Source of the DNA: Saccharopolyspora oryzae
GTDB taxonomy: Bacteria; Actinomycetota; Actinomycetes; Mycobacteriales; Pseudonocardiaceae
DNA length: 64,000 nt
Assembly (NCBI RefSeq): GCF_027853915.1
Contig: NZ_JAQGLA010000013.1
Coordinates: 94,995 to 158,994, forward strand
Direction: 5' to 3'
In this document: positions 37,212 through 46,168 of the stretch, piece by piece
How positions within the stretch are numbered: position 1 is the stretch's first letter
How the letters are laid out: each line of letters opens with the position of its first letter
Made by a program: the position numbers and the translations under genes
Notes under the pieces: model-generated
Seen by the model: the letters and a program-made list of their open reading frames with translations, nothing else
Database searches by the model: none
Told to the model about the DNA's origin: nothing

Positions 37212-37424
37212 TCAGGCTGCGAGGAAGTGTTGTTGACGATTGCTGATGCGGGTTTCGCATGGCGTTCGGTTGGCGAGTGTCGAATGTAGACGGTCGTGGT
37301 TGCAGTCCGTCACCCGCTTGCGCAGTTCCCGCAACTCCTCCCGCTCACCGGGTGTTAGCTCATCCGCGGGAGCGACTGGTCCGATTCGGTGGTGATCCTG
37401 GCCGAGATGTGATCGAAGCTGCAA
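37212..37424 (-). pseudogene. IS3-family transposase remnant with internal deletion
   Basis: A 70-residue frame joins an OrfA-like LTPGEREELRELRKRV segment to an OrfB C-terminal motif DRLHSTLANRTPCETR (compare RPHSALGYRTPAE). In a complete IS3 element these lie about 1 kb apart, so the catalytic core was deleted. It sits just upstream of the beta-galactosidase gene. Confidence 0.65.
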
Positions 37425-37466
37425 GTATCAAGGAGGTTTCGCGCAGTATCGAAAAAAGGGGCGGCG

Positions 37467-39323
37467 ATGGGAAGCGTTAACCGACGGGGATTCCTCGGCT
37501 CGATCGCGCTCGGCGGCCTCGCGTTGGGCAGCGGCATGGTCCTCGGCGCCAACAGGGTCGTCGCGCAGGCTCAGCAGTCGTCCGGGTTGACGGTGCGGGG
37601 CGACGAGTTCCTGCTCGACGGCGAACCGTTCCGGATCATCGCCGGCGAGATGCACTACTTCCGCACCCACCCCGACCACTGGCGGGACCGACTCGCCCGG
37701 ATGCGCGCGCTCGGCCTGAACACCGTGGACACCTACGTCGCGTGGAACTTCCACGAACCCCGGCGCGGCGCGGTCGACTTCTCCGGCTGGCGCGACCTCG
37801 TCCGGTTCGTCGAGACCGCCGCCGAGGTGGGGCTCAAGGTCACCGTCCGGCCGGGCCCGTACATCTGCGCGGAGTGGGACTTCGGTGGCCTGCCCGCCTG
37901 GCTGCTGGCCGATCCGGACCTGCCGCTGCGGTGCGACGAGCCCGCCTACCGCGACCTGGTCGACGAGTGGTTCGGGGTCCTGCTGCCGCGGCTCGCCCCG
38001 CTGCAGGCGACCCGCGGTGGCCCGGTGATCGCGTTCCAGGTGGAGAACGAGTACGGCAGCTACGGCAACGACCAGGTTCACCTGGACCACCTGCGGAAAA
38101 CCATGCGCGGCAACGGGATCGACAGCCTGCTGTTCTGCTCGAACGGCCCGTCGGAGTGGATGCTGCGCGGCGGGAACCTGCCGGACGTGCTCGCCACCGT
38201 GAACTTCGACGGCGACCCGACCGAGCCGTTCGCGGCGCTGCGCCGGTACCAGCCGGAGGGGCCGCTGTGGTGCACGGAGTTCTGGGACGGCTGGTTCGAC
38301 CACTGGGGCGAGCCGCACCACACCACCGACCCGGTCAAGACGGCCGCTGACGTCGAGAAGATCTTGGCCACCAAGGCATCCGTGTCGCTCTACATGGCAG
38401 TCGGCAGCACGAACTTCGGTTGGTGGGCGGGCGCGAACTTCGACGAGGAGAACGGCACGTACCAGCCCACGGTCACCAGTTACGACTACGACGCGCCGAT
38501 CGGTGAAGCGGGCGAGCTGACGACGAAGTTCCACCGGATCCGCGAGGTCATCGCCCGCCACGAGCAGGTTCCGGACGAGCCGTTGCCCGAGCTGCCGCCG
38601 CGGCTACCGGCGCAGCGCGTGCAACCGAACGCGGCGGTCGGGCTGCTGGATTCCCTCGACTCGCTCAGCAAGCCGGTCCGCCGGTCCGCGCCGGTGCACA
38701 TGGAAGCGCTGGGCCAGCCGTACGGGTTGATCCACTACCGGACCCGCGTGCAGGGGCCGCGCGAGACGGCGGCGCTGCGGGTGCGGGGGTTGGCCGACCG
38801 GGCGCTGGTCTTCGCCGACGGCGAGCTGCTCGGCACGCTCGACCGCAACGATCCGAAGGGTTCGGTGGAGGTGCCGGTGCCGCGCGAGTCGGTGCAGCTG
38901 GACCTGCTCGTCGACACCGGGGGCCGGATCAACTACGGGCATCGGCTCAACGACCCCAAGGGCATCACCGACCGCGTCCTGCACGGCTCGCAGGCCCTGT
39001 TCGGCTGGGAGATCCGCCCGCTACCGCTGGACGACCTGTCCGGCCTGCGGTTCCGCCCCGGCACCGCGAGCGGTCCCGCCTTCCACCGGGCGGTGCTGCG
39101 GATCGACGAGCCCGCCGATGGTTTCCTCGCCCTGCCCGGCTGGGAGAAGGGCGTGGTGTGGCTGAACGGTTTCCTGCTCGGACGCTACTGGTCGATCGGC
39201 CCGCAGCGTGCGCTTTACGCCCCAAGTCCACTGTGGATGGCCGGGGAGAACGAGCTGATCGTCCTGGAGCTCCACCAGCCCGGCGGTTCGATCGAACTCC
39301 GTTCGGAGCCCGATCTGGGCTGA
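37467..39323 (+). CDS. Secreted glycoside hydrolase family 35 beta-galactosidase
   Basis: 618 residues with a Tat signal (NRRGFLGS, residues 5-12, followed by a hydrophobic stretch). The GH35 barrel starts with IIAGEMHYFRTHPDHW and continues with PGPYICAEWDFGG; the acid/base is E195 in QVENEYGSYG and the nucleophile E271 in WCTEFWDGW. Beta-sandwich domains occupy the C-terminal 250 residues. It hydrolyses terminal beta-galactosyl residues outside the membrane. It is a stand-alone gene between an IS3 relic and a TetR gene. Confidence 0.92.
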   Translation: MGSVNRRGFLGSIALGGLALGSGMVLGANRVVAQAQQSSGLTVRGDEFLLDGEPFRIIAGEMHYFRTHPDHWRDRLARMRALGLNTVDTYVAWNFHEPRRGAVDFSGWRDLVRFVETAAEVGLKVTVRPGPYICAEWDFGGLPAWLLADPDLPLRCDEPAYRDLVDEWFGVLLPRLAPLQATRGGPVIAFQVENEYGSYGNDQVHLDHLRKTMRGNGIDSLLFCSNGPSEWMLRGGNLPDVLATVNFDGDPTEPFAALRRYQPEGPLWCTEFWDGWFDHWGEPHHTTDPVKTAADVEKILATKASVSLYMAVGSTNFGWWAGANFDEENGTYQPTVTSYDYDAPIGEAGELTTKFHRIREVIARHEQVPDEPLPELPPRLPAQRVQPNAAVGLLDSLDSLSKPVRRSAPVHMEALGQPYGLIHYRTRVQGPRETAALRVRGLADRALVFADGELLGTLDRNDPKGSVEVPVPRESVQLDLLVDTGGRINYGHRLNDPKGITDRVLHGSQALFGWEIRPLPLDDLSGLRFRPGTASGPAFHRAVLRIDEPADGFLALPGWEKGVVWLNGFLLGRYWSIGPQRALYAPSPLWMAGENELIVLELHQPGGSIELRSEPDLG

Positions 39324-39462
39324 TGGCCTCGGGTGTCGGGCATTGCACGAGCATGTGCTGGAAACGGCATTGAACGAGGGGTAGTGGGAAGAGCTCCAGC
39401 GGCGCCTGGGCGAGATCGTGCTGGTCAAGATCAAGCCGCCCGCTGGCAGTCCCTCGCGGGGA

Positions 39463-40071
39463 TCATCCGGCGATGGGGCCCCGGTGGAGGGCCAAGCCGT
39501 GGATGGCTTGAGCGGAGGCGATTTCGGCGACCGAGGTGTTGTGCTCGTCGTCGCCCGGTTCGAGTTGGGCCGCAGCGGCGTTGACGATGCCTTGGATGAG
39601 CCGGCTGCGCAGGCCGGGTTCCGGCACCCCGGCGTCGTCCAGTGCGCGCACCAGGGGTTCCAGCAGTCGATCGTGCTCCTGGCGAATCCGCTCCCGGACC
39701 TCCTCGCCGAGCGAGTGGGTCGACAGGGCGACGGCGGCGGTGTGCTGCCCGTCGGTCAGCATCCGCAGCTGGTGCTTGACGTAGGCGGCGACCTTGTCGT
39801 GCGTGGTGCGCTGGCCGGCCAGCTGCTCGTCGATCTCCGCCACCCACCGCGGCAACGCGTCCTCGATGATGGCCGCAGCCAGATCGTCGCGGGACCGGAA
39901 GTACTCGTAGACGCTGGAGCGGGACACCCCGACCCGTTTGGCGAGCGCGCCGAGGGTCAACGCCTCGGGGCCTTCCTCGGCGACCAGATCGCGTGCGGCG
40001 TGCATCAGGTTTCGCAGCTGCTTCGCCCGATGCTCGGCGACCGTCGGAGCGTTGATTCTCGGCACGTACAC
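39463..40071 (-). CDS. TetR-family transcriptional regulator
   Basis: 202 residues. The N-terminal helix-turn-helix domain (about 15-70) reads LVAEEGPEALTLGALAKRVGVSRSSVYEYFRSRDDL; the remaining helices form the ligand domain with no named subfamily. It is divergent from a small monooxygenase gene, and two matching palindromes lie in the 117-base gap. A simple repressor-target pair is likely. Confidence 0.9.
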   Translation of the reverse strand: MYVPRINAPTVAEHRAKQLRNLMHAARDLVAEEGPEALTLGALAKRVGVSRSSVYEYFRSRDDLAAAIIEDALPRWVAEIDEQLAGQRTTHDKVAAYVKHQLRMLTDGQHTAAVALSTHSLGEEVRERIRQEHDRLLEPLVRALDDAGVPEPGLRSRLIQGIVNAAAAQLEPGDDEHNTSVAEIASAQAIHGLALHRGPIAG

Positions 40072-40128
40072 AGGATAACGAGGCCGAAAATGTGTTGCGC
40101 ATCACAGTTGAGGGCGCGATGGCGGTTG

Positions 40129-40167
40129 CCGACATAGTGTCGGAATAGTTCCCGACACGGTGTCGGG
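40129..40167. promoter_or_regulatory. Double palindromic operator between tetR and monooxygenase genes
   Basis: CCGACATAGTGTCGG (40129-40143) and CCCGACACGGTGTCGGG (40151-40167) share the half-site CCGACA/TGTCGG, and their centres are 23 bases apart, about two helical turns. They lie just ahead of the monooxygenase gene (ATG 40189) and are strong candidates for binding by the adjacent TetR protein. Confidence 0.8.
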
Positions 40168-40188
40168 AAAGCTCGGGAGGAAAAGATC

Positions 40189-40497
40189 ATGTTCTACGCC
40201 ACCAACCGCCTCTACGTCCCGCCGGAGAAGGCCGCGGAGTTCGAAGAGCACTTCATCGACAACATGCGCAACTACCTGCCCGGTGTCGAAGGGCTTCGGC
40301 GCAGCACCCTGCTCAAGCCGGACCACCCCGACCACCCCTACGTGTCGATCAACGAGTTCGACACCGAGGAGCAGTTCCGCGCCTGGGTCAGCTCCGACTC
40401 GTTCAAACAAGCCCACGCGCGGAACAAGGGCATCGCCCGCCACGTCAGCTCGAACGCGGTGGAGACGTTCGCGCCCCTCGAAGACCTGGTGCTCTGA
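40189..40497 (+). CDS. Antibiotic-biosynthesis-monooxygenase (ABM)-fold protein
   Basis: 102 residues; ATG 40189 follows GGGAGGAAAA. The dimeric alpha/beta ABM fold is indicated by FYATNRLYVPPEKAAEFEEHF, the NEFDTEEQFRAWVSS segment and KQAHARN. These small proteins include quinone-forming monooxygenases and IsdG-type heme oxygenases; the KQAHARN pattern is close to the heme-degrading subgroup but no residue is decisive. It is controlled, by inference, by the divergent TetR through the double operator. Confidence 0.8.
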   Translation: MFYATNRLYVPPEKAAEFEEHFIDNMRNYLPGVEGLRRSTLLKPDHPDHPYVSINEFDTEEQFRAWVSSDSFKQAHARNKGIARHVSSNAVETFAPLEDLVL

Positions 40498-40566
40498 GCG
40501 GCGACCCGGTACGCGACCACCTGGCGAGCGGTCGAGTCTGTTCCGGAAGGTGGGACGCAGAAGCGC

Positions 40567-41289
40567 ATGGACAGGGAGCACCCCACCGACACCGAGCCGG
40601 GTCGGGCGACCGGTCGGCAGCGGACGGTCCCCGACGCGGCCGGAAACGCGCTGCTGCCGCTCCTCGGCGGGCGGAGCAGCGCCCTGGACGCGAGTCTTCC
40701 GCCGTTGGGCTTCGGGTTGGGATGGCTCACCTCCGGACACTCGATCGCCGTCGGTGCGGTGGTTGCCCTGACCGTCAGCGCCGCCATCGCCGTGTGGCGG
40801 CTGAGAACCGGTTCCCGGCCGTTGGCAGTGCTCTTCAGCCTGCTCGCCGTAACGCTCGGCGCCGTGGTCGCGGCCCGCACGGGCAACGCCGCCGACTTCT
40901 TCCTCGTCCGCTTCGGCTCGAACCTCCTCAGCATGCTGGGCTGGATCTTGAGCATCGCGGTTCGATGGCCGTTGCTGGGCGTGATCGTCGGCACCGCGCT
41001 CCGGCAGGGCGCACGCTGGCGTCGCGACCCCGACCTGCTCCGCGCCTACAGCCGCGCGAGCTGGGTCTGGGTTGGGCAGTACGCCCTGAGGCTCGCGGTT
41101 TTCCTGCCGCTGTGGTGGGCCGATGCGGTTGCCGCGCTGAGCCTGGCACAGCTGATCCTGACCTGGCCCCTGGTCGCCCTGTGCATCGCCGGCAGCTGGT
41201 GGGTTCTCCGGTCCTGCCTGCCTGCCTGCCGACCATCCCGGAATCCACGCGACGAGACCGGTGGAGCCCCGCGGAGCGGCGAGCATTGA
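40567..41289 (+). CDS. DUF3159-family membrane protein
   Basis: 240 residues with about five to six membrane segments. LLGGRSSALDASLPPLGF, a VWRLRTGSRPLAVL loop, RTGNAADFFLVRFGSNLLSM and WRRDPDLLRAYSRASWVWVGQYALRLAVFLPLWWAD follow the order seen in DUF3159 proteins, which are common in actinomycetes and of unknown function. The C-terminal 20 residues are polar and divergent. Confidence 0.75.
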   Translation: MDREHPTDTEPGRATGRQRTVPDAAGNALLPLLGGRSSALDASLPPLGFGLGWLTSGHSIAVGAVVALTVSAAIAVWRLRTGSRPLAVLFSLLAVTLGAVVAARTGNAADFFLVRFGSNLLSMLGWILSIAVRWPLLGVIVGTALRQGARWRRDPDLLRAYSRASWVWVGQYALRLAVFLPLWWADAVAALSLAQLILTWPLVALCIAGSWWVLRSCLPACRPSRNPRDETGGAPRSGEH

Positions 41290-41433
41290 GAACTGAGCGA
41301 GGTTGCCCGTAGGAGGCGGCAGCGGGATTTCGGCAACGACAACCGGCCGCAGTGGATCACCACGCCCGAGCCGTTACCCGATCACACCCCGGATCAAGCA
41401 GCGAAACCGCGCGGGGAGACCGTCACGCTCCGT

Positions 41434-42579
41434 TCAGGCGCCTTGCCGGGGGTCGCCCGCGAGCGCGGTGGCGGGGTCGGTGAAGGTGAGGTCGTGCGCC
41501 TGCGCCACCGGCTCGTTCACCAAGGCGCCGCCCAGCGTGCTCAGGCCCCTGGCCAGCGCCTCGTCCTGACGGGCCGCAGCGCGGATGCCCTGGCCGGCGA
41601 CCTTGATCAGGTAGGGCAGGGTCGCCGACGTCAGGGCCAGGGTCGAGGTGCGGGCCACCGCGCCGGGGATGTTGGCCACGCAGTAGTGGATCACTCCGTC
41701 GACCACGTAGGTCGGGTCGGAGTGGGTGGTCGCGCGGCTGGTCTCGAAGCAGCCACCTTGATCGATGGCGATGTCCACCACGACGCTGCCGGGACGCATC
41801 CTGGCGATCATCTCCCGGGTGACCAGCTTGGGTGCCTTGGCCCCCGGTACCAGCACCGCGCCGATGACCACGTCGGACTCGGCGATGTACTCGGCAAGCC
41901 GGGTCCGGTTGGGCACCACCAGGTCGAGCCTGCCCCCGAAGATGTCGGCCAGGTAGGCCAGCCGGGAGGGATTGGTGTCCAGCACCCGCACCATGGCCCG
42001 CATCCCGGCGGCGATCTTGGCCGCCTCGGTGCCGGACACCCCGCCGCCGATGATCAGCACCTTCGCCGCCGGGGTCCCGGGCACGCCGCCGAGCAGCAGG
42101 CCAGCGCCACCGGACGGGCTCTCCAGGTGGTGCGCTGCGGCCTGCACAGCCATTCGACCAGCGACCTCGCTCATCGGAGTGAGCAGCGGCAGCTTCCCGT
42201 CCGCGGTTTGCACCGTCTCGTAGGCGATGGAGTCGATCTTGCGTTCCACCAGGAACTCGGTGAGCGGCTTGTCCGCGGCCAAGTGCAGGTAGGTGAACAG
42301 CTGCTGGCCCTCGCGGAAGCGGTGGTACTCGGCGGGGATCGGCTCCTTGACCTTCACGATCAGGTCGGCGCCGGCGAACACCTCGTCGGCGTCGGGCAGG
42401 ATCGCGGCTCCGGCCGCGGTGAACTCCGCGTCGGTGAACCGGGAACCTGCGCCGGCGTTCGTCTCCACCAGCACCTCGTGCCCTTGGTGGACGAGTTCGG
42501 CGACGCCGTCGGGCTGAACTGACACCCGGTTCTCGTTGTCCTTGATCTCCTTCGGCACCCCGATGACAAGTTTCGGCAC
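41434..42579 (-). CDS. ald: Alanine dehydrogenase
   Basis: 381 residues, close to the usual 371, covering the whole family pattern: MPKLVIGVPKEIKDNENRV, KVKEPIPAEYHRFREGQQLFTYLHLAADKPL, LGGVPGTPAAKVLIIGGGVSGTEAA, DIAIDQGGCFETSRATTHSDPTYVVDG and YCVANIPGAVARTSTLALT. GGAAGGAGAAA precedes ATG 42579. It interconverts L-alanine and pyruvate with NAD and ammonia. It is downstream of a decayed SHMT fragment and an amino-acid permease, which suggests a former amino-acid utilisation unit. Confidence 0.95.
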   Translation of the reverse strand: MPKLVIGVPKEIKDNENRVSVQPDGVAELVHQGHEVLVETNAGAGSRFTDAEFTAAGAAILPDADEVFAGADLIVKVKEPIPAEYHRFREGQQLFTYLHLAADKPLTEFLVERKIDSIAYETVQTADGKLPLLTPMSEVAGRMAVQAAAHHLESPSGGAGLLLGGVPGTPAAKVLIIGGGVSGTEAAKIAAGMRAMVRVLDTNPSRLAYLADIFGGRLDLVVPNRTRLAEYIAESDVVIGAVLVPGAKAPKLVTREMIARMRPGSVVVDIAIDQGGCFETSRATTHSDPTYVVDGVIHYCVANIPGAVARTSTLALTSATLPYLIKVAGQGIRAAARQDEALARGLSTLGGALVNEPVAQAHDLTFTDPATALAGDPRQGA

Positions 42580-42607
42580 CTGCTTTCTCCTTCCTCGGTT
42601 TGATCGT

Positions 42608-42673
42608 TCACGTCATCAACGCGGTGGTGAAGCAGTCGAAGGACGTGATGGCGATGTACATCGCGTCGGCCAT
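42608..42673 (-). other. Short frame upstream of ald, leader peptide or gene tail
   Basis: A 21-codon frame (MADAMYIAITSF at its start) ends 28 bases before the ald start. GGAGG lies only two bases from its ATG, closer than ideal, and the frame is also open upstream with an ALEG start of the peptide, so it may instead be the tail of a decayed gene. Function unknown. Confidence 0.3.
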
Positions 42674-42748
42674 CCCCTCCAGGGCTTCGCGCGCACTGTG
42701 CCGCGATGCGGGATGAGGTGGCCGGCGACAACCGGCAGGGCGGCCTCG

Positions 42749-42875
42749 TCAGGTCTGGTCCACCGTATAGCGCACGCCGGTGAACCGCTTCCGCGAAGGC
42801 CGTGACCTCTGGCGTCACGCGCGAGGGCTCGACCGCCTCGTCCAACCCCCGCGTGACCAGGACCGCCGGCTCGGT
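42749..42875 (-). pseudogene. Decayed C-terminal end of a serine hydroxymethyltransferase
   Basis: Reading the minus strand gives GLDEAVEPSRVTPEVTAF; after a one-base frame change comes RKRFTGVRYTVDQT and a TGA. The intact SHMT at 62249-63583 ends GLDRNGDPTAVAPDVAAW then RKQFTGVHYTADRPS. The match covers the last 30 residues; the rest of the gene is gone. The relic lies between ald and the permease gene, whose paralogue adjoins the intact SHMT. Confidence 0.8.
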
Positions 42876-42894
42876 CGGAGCTGTCGCACCGTTG

Positions 42895-44295
42895 TCAGGG
42901 CAGGGGATGCTCGGCGGGAGCGGTCTTCGGGGCGGCTGGTCGGCGGTTGCGCACCGCGAGGTAGCCGACCGCGACCGCCGCGGCCAGGATCGGGAGGAGG
43001 TACAGCGCGATCCGGGTGTCCGGGTCGAACGCCAGCAGCACCACGACAAGCGCGAGGAAGGCGAGCACGAGGTAGTTGGAGTACGGGGCGAAGGGCATCC
43101 GGAACTTCCCCGCCCGGATCTCGCCCGCCGCCACCTTCCGGCGGAATCCGAGGTGGGCGACGATGATCATCCCCCAGGTGAAGATGGCGCCGACGGTGCT
43201 CGCGCTGGTGATGTAGGTGAAGGCCTCCTCGGGGGCCACGTAGTTGATCAGAACACCCAGCAGCATCGCGACGAACGTGACCGCGATGGCTCGGGACGGC
43301 ACGGCACGGGTGTTGAGGCGACCGGTGCTTCTCGGCGCCTGCCCGTCCTGCGCCAGGGTGCGCAGCATCCGTCCGGTCGAGTAGATGCCGCTGTTGCAGG
43401 ACGACAGGGCCGCGGTGGTCACCACGAAGTTCACCACGCCGGCCGCCGCGGGGATGCCGATCAAGCTGAAGGCGTGGACGAACGGACTGCCGCTGGCCGG
43501 GAACTGGTTCCACGGCACCAGCACGGTCAGCGCCGTGAGAGCACCGACGTAGAAGATCAAGATCCGCCACATGACCGAGTTGATCGCCCGCGGCAGCACC
43601 TTCTCGGGGTTCGTGCTCTCGCTCGCGGTCTGACCGACCATTTCCACGCCCACGAAGGCGAACATGACGATCTGGAACGACAGCAGCGCGGCAGTCGGGC
43701 CGTTCGGGAAGAGCCCGCCGTGCGACCAGATGTTGCTCACCGCGGCGGTGCCGCCGATGTCGCTGAAGCCGAACACCAGGATCGCCGCGGCCAGCACGAT
43801 CAGGCCCAGGATGGCCAGCACCTTGATGAGCGCGAACCAGAACTCGAACTCGCCGAAGAGCTTCACCGCGATCAGGTTGACCCCGGTGAGGACGAGCAGC
43901 GCCCCGAGTGCGGGGATCCACTGTGGAACGTGGGGGAACCAGAACTGGAAGTACTTGCCGACGGCGGTGATCTCGGCCATGCCGGTCACGATCCACACCA
44001 GCCAGTACCCCCATCCGGTGGCGAACCGGGCCCACGGCCCGACGAACTCCCCGGCGTACTCGGCGAAGGAACCGCTGACCGGCCGGTACATCAGCAGTTC
44101 GCCGAGCGCGCGCATCACGAAGAAGATCATCAGTCCGGCGATCGCGTAGATCGCGATGAGGCCGGGACCGACCTGGTGCAGGGCCTTGCCCGAACCCAGG
44201 AACAGTCCGACCCCGATCGCGCCGCCCAGGGCGATCATGTTGATGTGCCTGCTGCTCAGCGCTCGGTGGTATTCCTCGGGGGCTTGCTGGCTCAT
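42895..44295 (-). CDS. Amino-acid permease, AAT/CycA family
   Basis: 466 residues from ATG 44295, with twelve hydrophobic segments. The N-terminus SSRHINMIALGGAIGVGLFLGSG and the MRALGELLMYRPVSGSFAEYA, GWGYWLVWIVTGMAEITAVG and GQTASESTNPEKVLPRAINSV segments are the standard pattern of the AAT group (D-serine/D-alanine/glycine, proline, histidine and aromatic permeases). It is a paralogue of 60606-62093. Its relation to ald and the SHMT relic suggests alanine, glycine or serine as substrate. Confidence 0.9.
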   Translation of the reverse strand: MSQQAPEEYHRALSSRHINMIALGGAIGVGLFLGSGKALHQVGPGLIAIYAIAGLMIFFVMRALGELLMYRPVSGSFAEYAGEFVGPWARFATGWGYWLVWIVTGMAEITAVGKYFQFWFPHVPQWIPALGALLVLTGVNLIAVKLFGEFEFWFALIKVLAILGLIVLAAAILVFGFSDIGGTAAVSNIWSHGGLFPNGPTAALLSFQIVMFAFVGVEMVGQTASESTNPEKVLPRAINSVMWRILIFYVGALTALTVLVPWNQFPASGSPFVHAFSLIGIPAAAGVVNFVVTTAALSSCNSGIYSTGRMLRTLAQDGQAPRSTGRLNTRAVPSRAIAVTFVAMLLGVLINYVAPEEAFTYITSASTVGAIFTWGMIIVAHLGFRRKVAAGEIRAGKFRMPFAPYSNYLVLAFLALVVVLLAFDPDTRIALYLLPILAAAVAVGYLAVRNRRPAAPKTAPAEHPLP

Positions 44296-44582
44296 CTGAG
44301 GGAGCTCCGTTCGGCGGCAGCACTGCCGCGCTTGGTCGGTCCAGGAACATGTCGCAAACGTCGCGTGTGCATTCGGCCACGTGCGTGTTGCGGACCACCA
44401 TGCGGCACTGGTCACGGGGTGTCATTGTTCCGCCGGCACCGTTTGAGCGGAGTCGATTGTGCCCTCGCCCCACGCGACGCCCAGGGAGCGGCCGCAGGAC
44501 ACGTCCTCCGGTGACGACGGCTGTGCCGGCCGTTTCCCCTGTGACGGCTGATGTCCTGTTGCCACCGGAAAGCCCGACGGTG

Positions 44583-46025
44583 CTAGGCGGCCACCGACTT
44601 CGGGAAGGCGAGCACGTGGTCGGGGTCGTAGGTCGCCGCGATGGAGCGGAGCCGGGGCAGATGGGTTCCGTAGTAGTCGTCGGTCGGTCGCCCCGCGTCG
44701 ATGTAGTTCACGTACGCGCCGGTGCCCAGCGCCTGGCTGAGCTGGTCGCGGACCTGCCGCACTCGCGAGGTTGCCGGTTCGCCCTGTCCGGGTTTCGCGC
44801 CTGCGTAGAGCTGGACGGTGGCCAGCGCGTCCCGGTGCGGGAACGCGGTCTCGGCCGAAGCGATTTCGGACACCGCCCCGCCGAGTCCGTCGAAGATCAC
44901 GTCGAGACCTGCCGGGGAGGTGAGGGCGCGTTCCACGCTCGCGGGGTCGGCGCGGTGTCGCAGGATGAGCGAGGAAGCCGCGAAAGCCTGCTTGGAACTG
45001 CTGCCCGCGAAGAACTGCATCGCGCCCAGGAAGTCCTTGGGCAGGACCGCGCGCGCGTCGGATCGCACTCCGGCGCGGCGTTCCAGGTCGTCGAGGAGCG
45101 GGTCGAGCTGTTCTGGCCGACCGACGAAGCATCCGGCCGATCGCGCCGTCGGCGGCGTCCCCGCCGAGATGATGCAGTTGGCCCACAACTCGCGGGGCGA
45201 GCTGGGAAACCAGTCCTGCCACGCACCGAAGACAGCGGCGGCTGATCCGGCGGGGAATCGCAGCGAGAACACCGTCAGCTCCGGGGCGGGTGCGGTGGTC
45301 AGCTGCAGCGAGGTCACGATGCCGAAGTTGCCACCTCCTCCGCCGCGCAACGCCCAGAACAGTTCGGGTTCGGAGTCGGCGGAGGCCGTGACCACGCGTC
45401 CGTCTCCGGTCACGACCTGCGCCGACACCAACCGGTCGCAGGTCAATCCGTACTGGCGGGTCAGCGGTCCGATACCACCGCCGAGGGTGAGCCCACCGAT
45501 GCCCACCGACGGGCACGAACCTGCGGGCAGGCACCGCCCCGCCCGCGCCAGTGCGGCATAGACATCTCCGAGCCGCGCTCCCGGGCCGATCGATGCGGTG
45601 CCGTCCGCATGGACCTCGACCCCGTTCAGGCCATCGAGAGCGATGACCAGGCCGTCCTGCGGCGTCGAGTACGCCGCGTAGCTGTGCCCGCCGCTGCGGG
45701 CTGCGACCGGTATGCGGGTGTTCTGCGCGAACTCAAGGGATGCTCGCACGTCGTCCGGCGTGCGCACGTGCGCGAGGGCGGCCGGCCTGCGGTCGTCGTG
45801 GACGAGGTTGAACGGCATCCGGTCTGCCTCGTAGCGCGCATCTGGAGGTAGCACCAGCCGATCTCCGAGGAGCGTTGAAAGGGACCGCCAGTCGGGCCCG
45901 GCGGGAGCGGGATCGGCGTGCGCCGATCCGATTCTCGGATGGAAAGCGGTGGCGGCAGCGACTGCGAGAACCCCCAGCATCGTGCGCCGCCCAACAGTGT
46001 TGACCACGCGATGTCCCCCTGACAT
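44583..46025 (-). CDS. Secreted FAD-linked oxidase, berberine-bridge-enzyme type
   Basis: 480 residues from ATG 46025. A twin-arginine signal (VGRRTMLGVLAVAAA, residues 11-25) leads to an alanine cleavage site near 37. The FAD_binding_4 domain carries H114 in RSGGHSYAAYS and C171 in GSCPSVGIGG, the two residues that bind flavin bicovalently in this group. The YVNYIDAGRPTDDYYGTHLPRL C-terminus is the BBE motif. It oxidises an unknown alcohol or sugar. GGAAGAACGA precedes the start. Confidence 0.88.
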   Translation of the reverse strand: MSGGHRVVNTVGRRTMLGVLAVAAATAFHPRIGSAHADPAPAGPDWRSLSTLLGDRLVLPPDARYEADRMPFNLVHDDRRPAALAHVRTPDDVRASLEFAQNTRIPVAARSGGHSYAAYSTPQDGLVIALDGLNGVEVHADGTASIGPGARLGDVYAALARAGRCLPAGSCPSVGIGGLTLGGGIGPLTRQYGLTCDRLVSAQVVTGDGRVVTASADSEPELFWALRGGGGGNFGIVTSLQLTTAPAPELTVFSLRFPAGSAAAVFGAWQDWFPSSPRELWANCIISAGTPPTARSAGCFVGRPEQLDPLLDDLERRAGVRSDARAVLPKDFLGAMQFFAGSSSKQAFAASSLILRHRADPASVERALTSPAGLDVIFDGLGGAVSEIASAETAFPHRDALATVQLYAGAKPGQGEPATSRVRQVRDQLSQALGTGAYVNYIDAGRPTDDYYGTHLPRLRSIAATYDPDHVLAFPKSVAA

Positions 46026-46168
46026 TCGTTCTTCCGTTTCCTGTTCGGACGCTGGAGCAGCGGAGCGGTTGGCCCGGCGTGCGGTGATGCCGGCCACAAT
46101 GAAGTCCCGCTCTGGTCCGCCCTCGTCCGAATGCGGCCATTGAGGACGGATGTCCTAAGACGTCGGCC

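Noticed and set aside
39324..39462. Short plus-strand segment after the beta-galactosidase stop reading EELQRRLGEIVLVKIKP
   Set aside because: Too short and without a start codon or family match to call a gene remnant.
42802..44514. A 570-codon plus-strand frame opposite the amino-acid permease
   Set aside because: Charged, His/Asp-rich shadow of a membrane protein; no domain.
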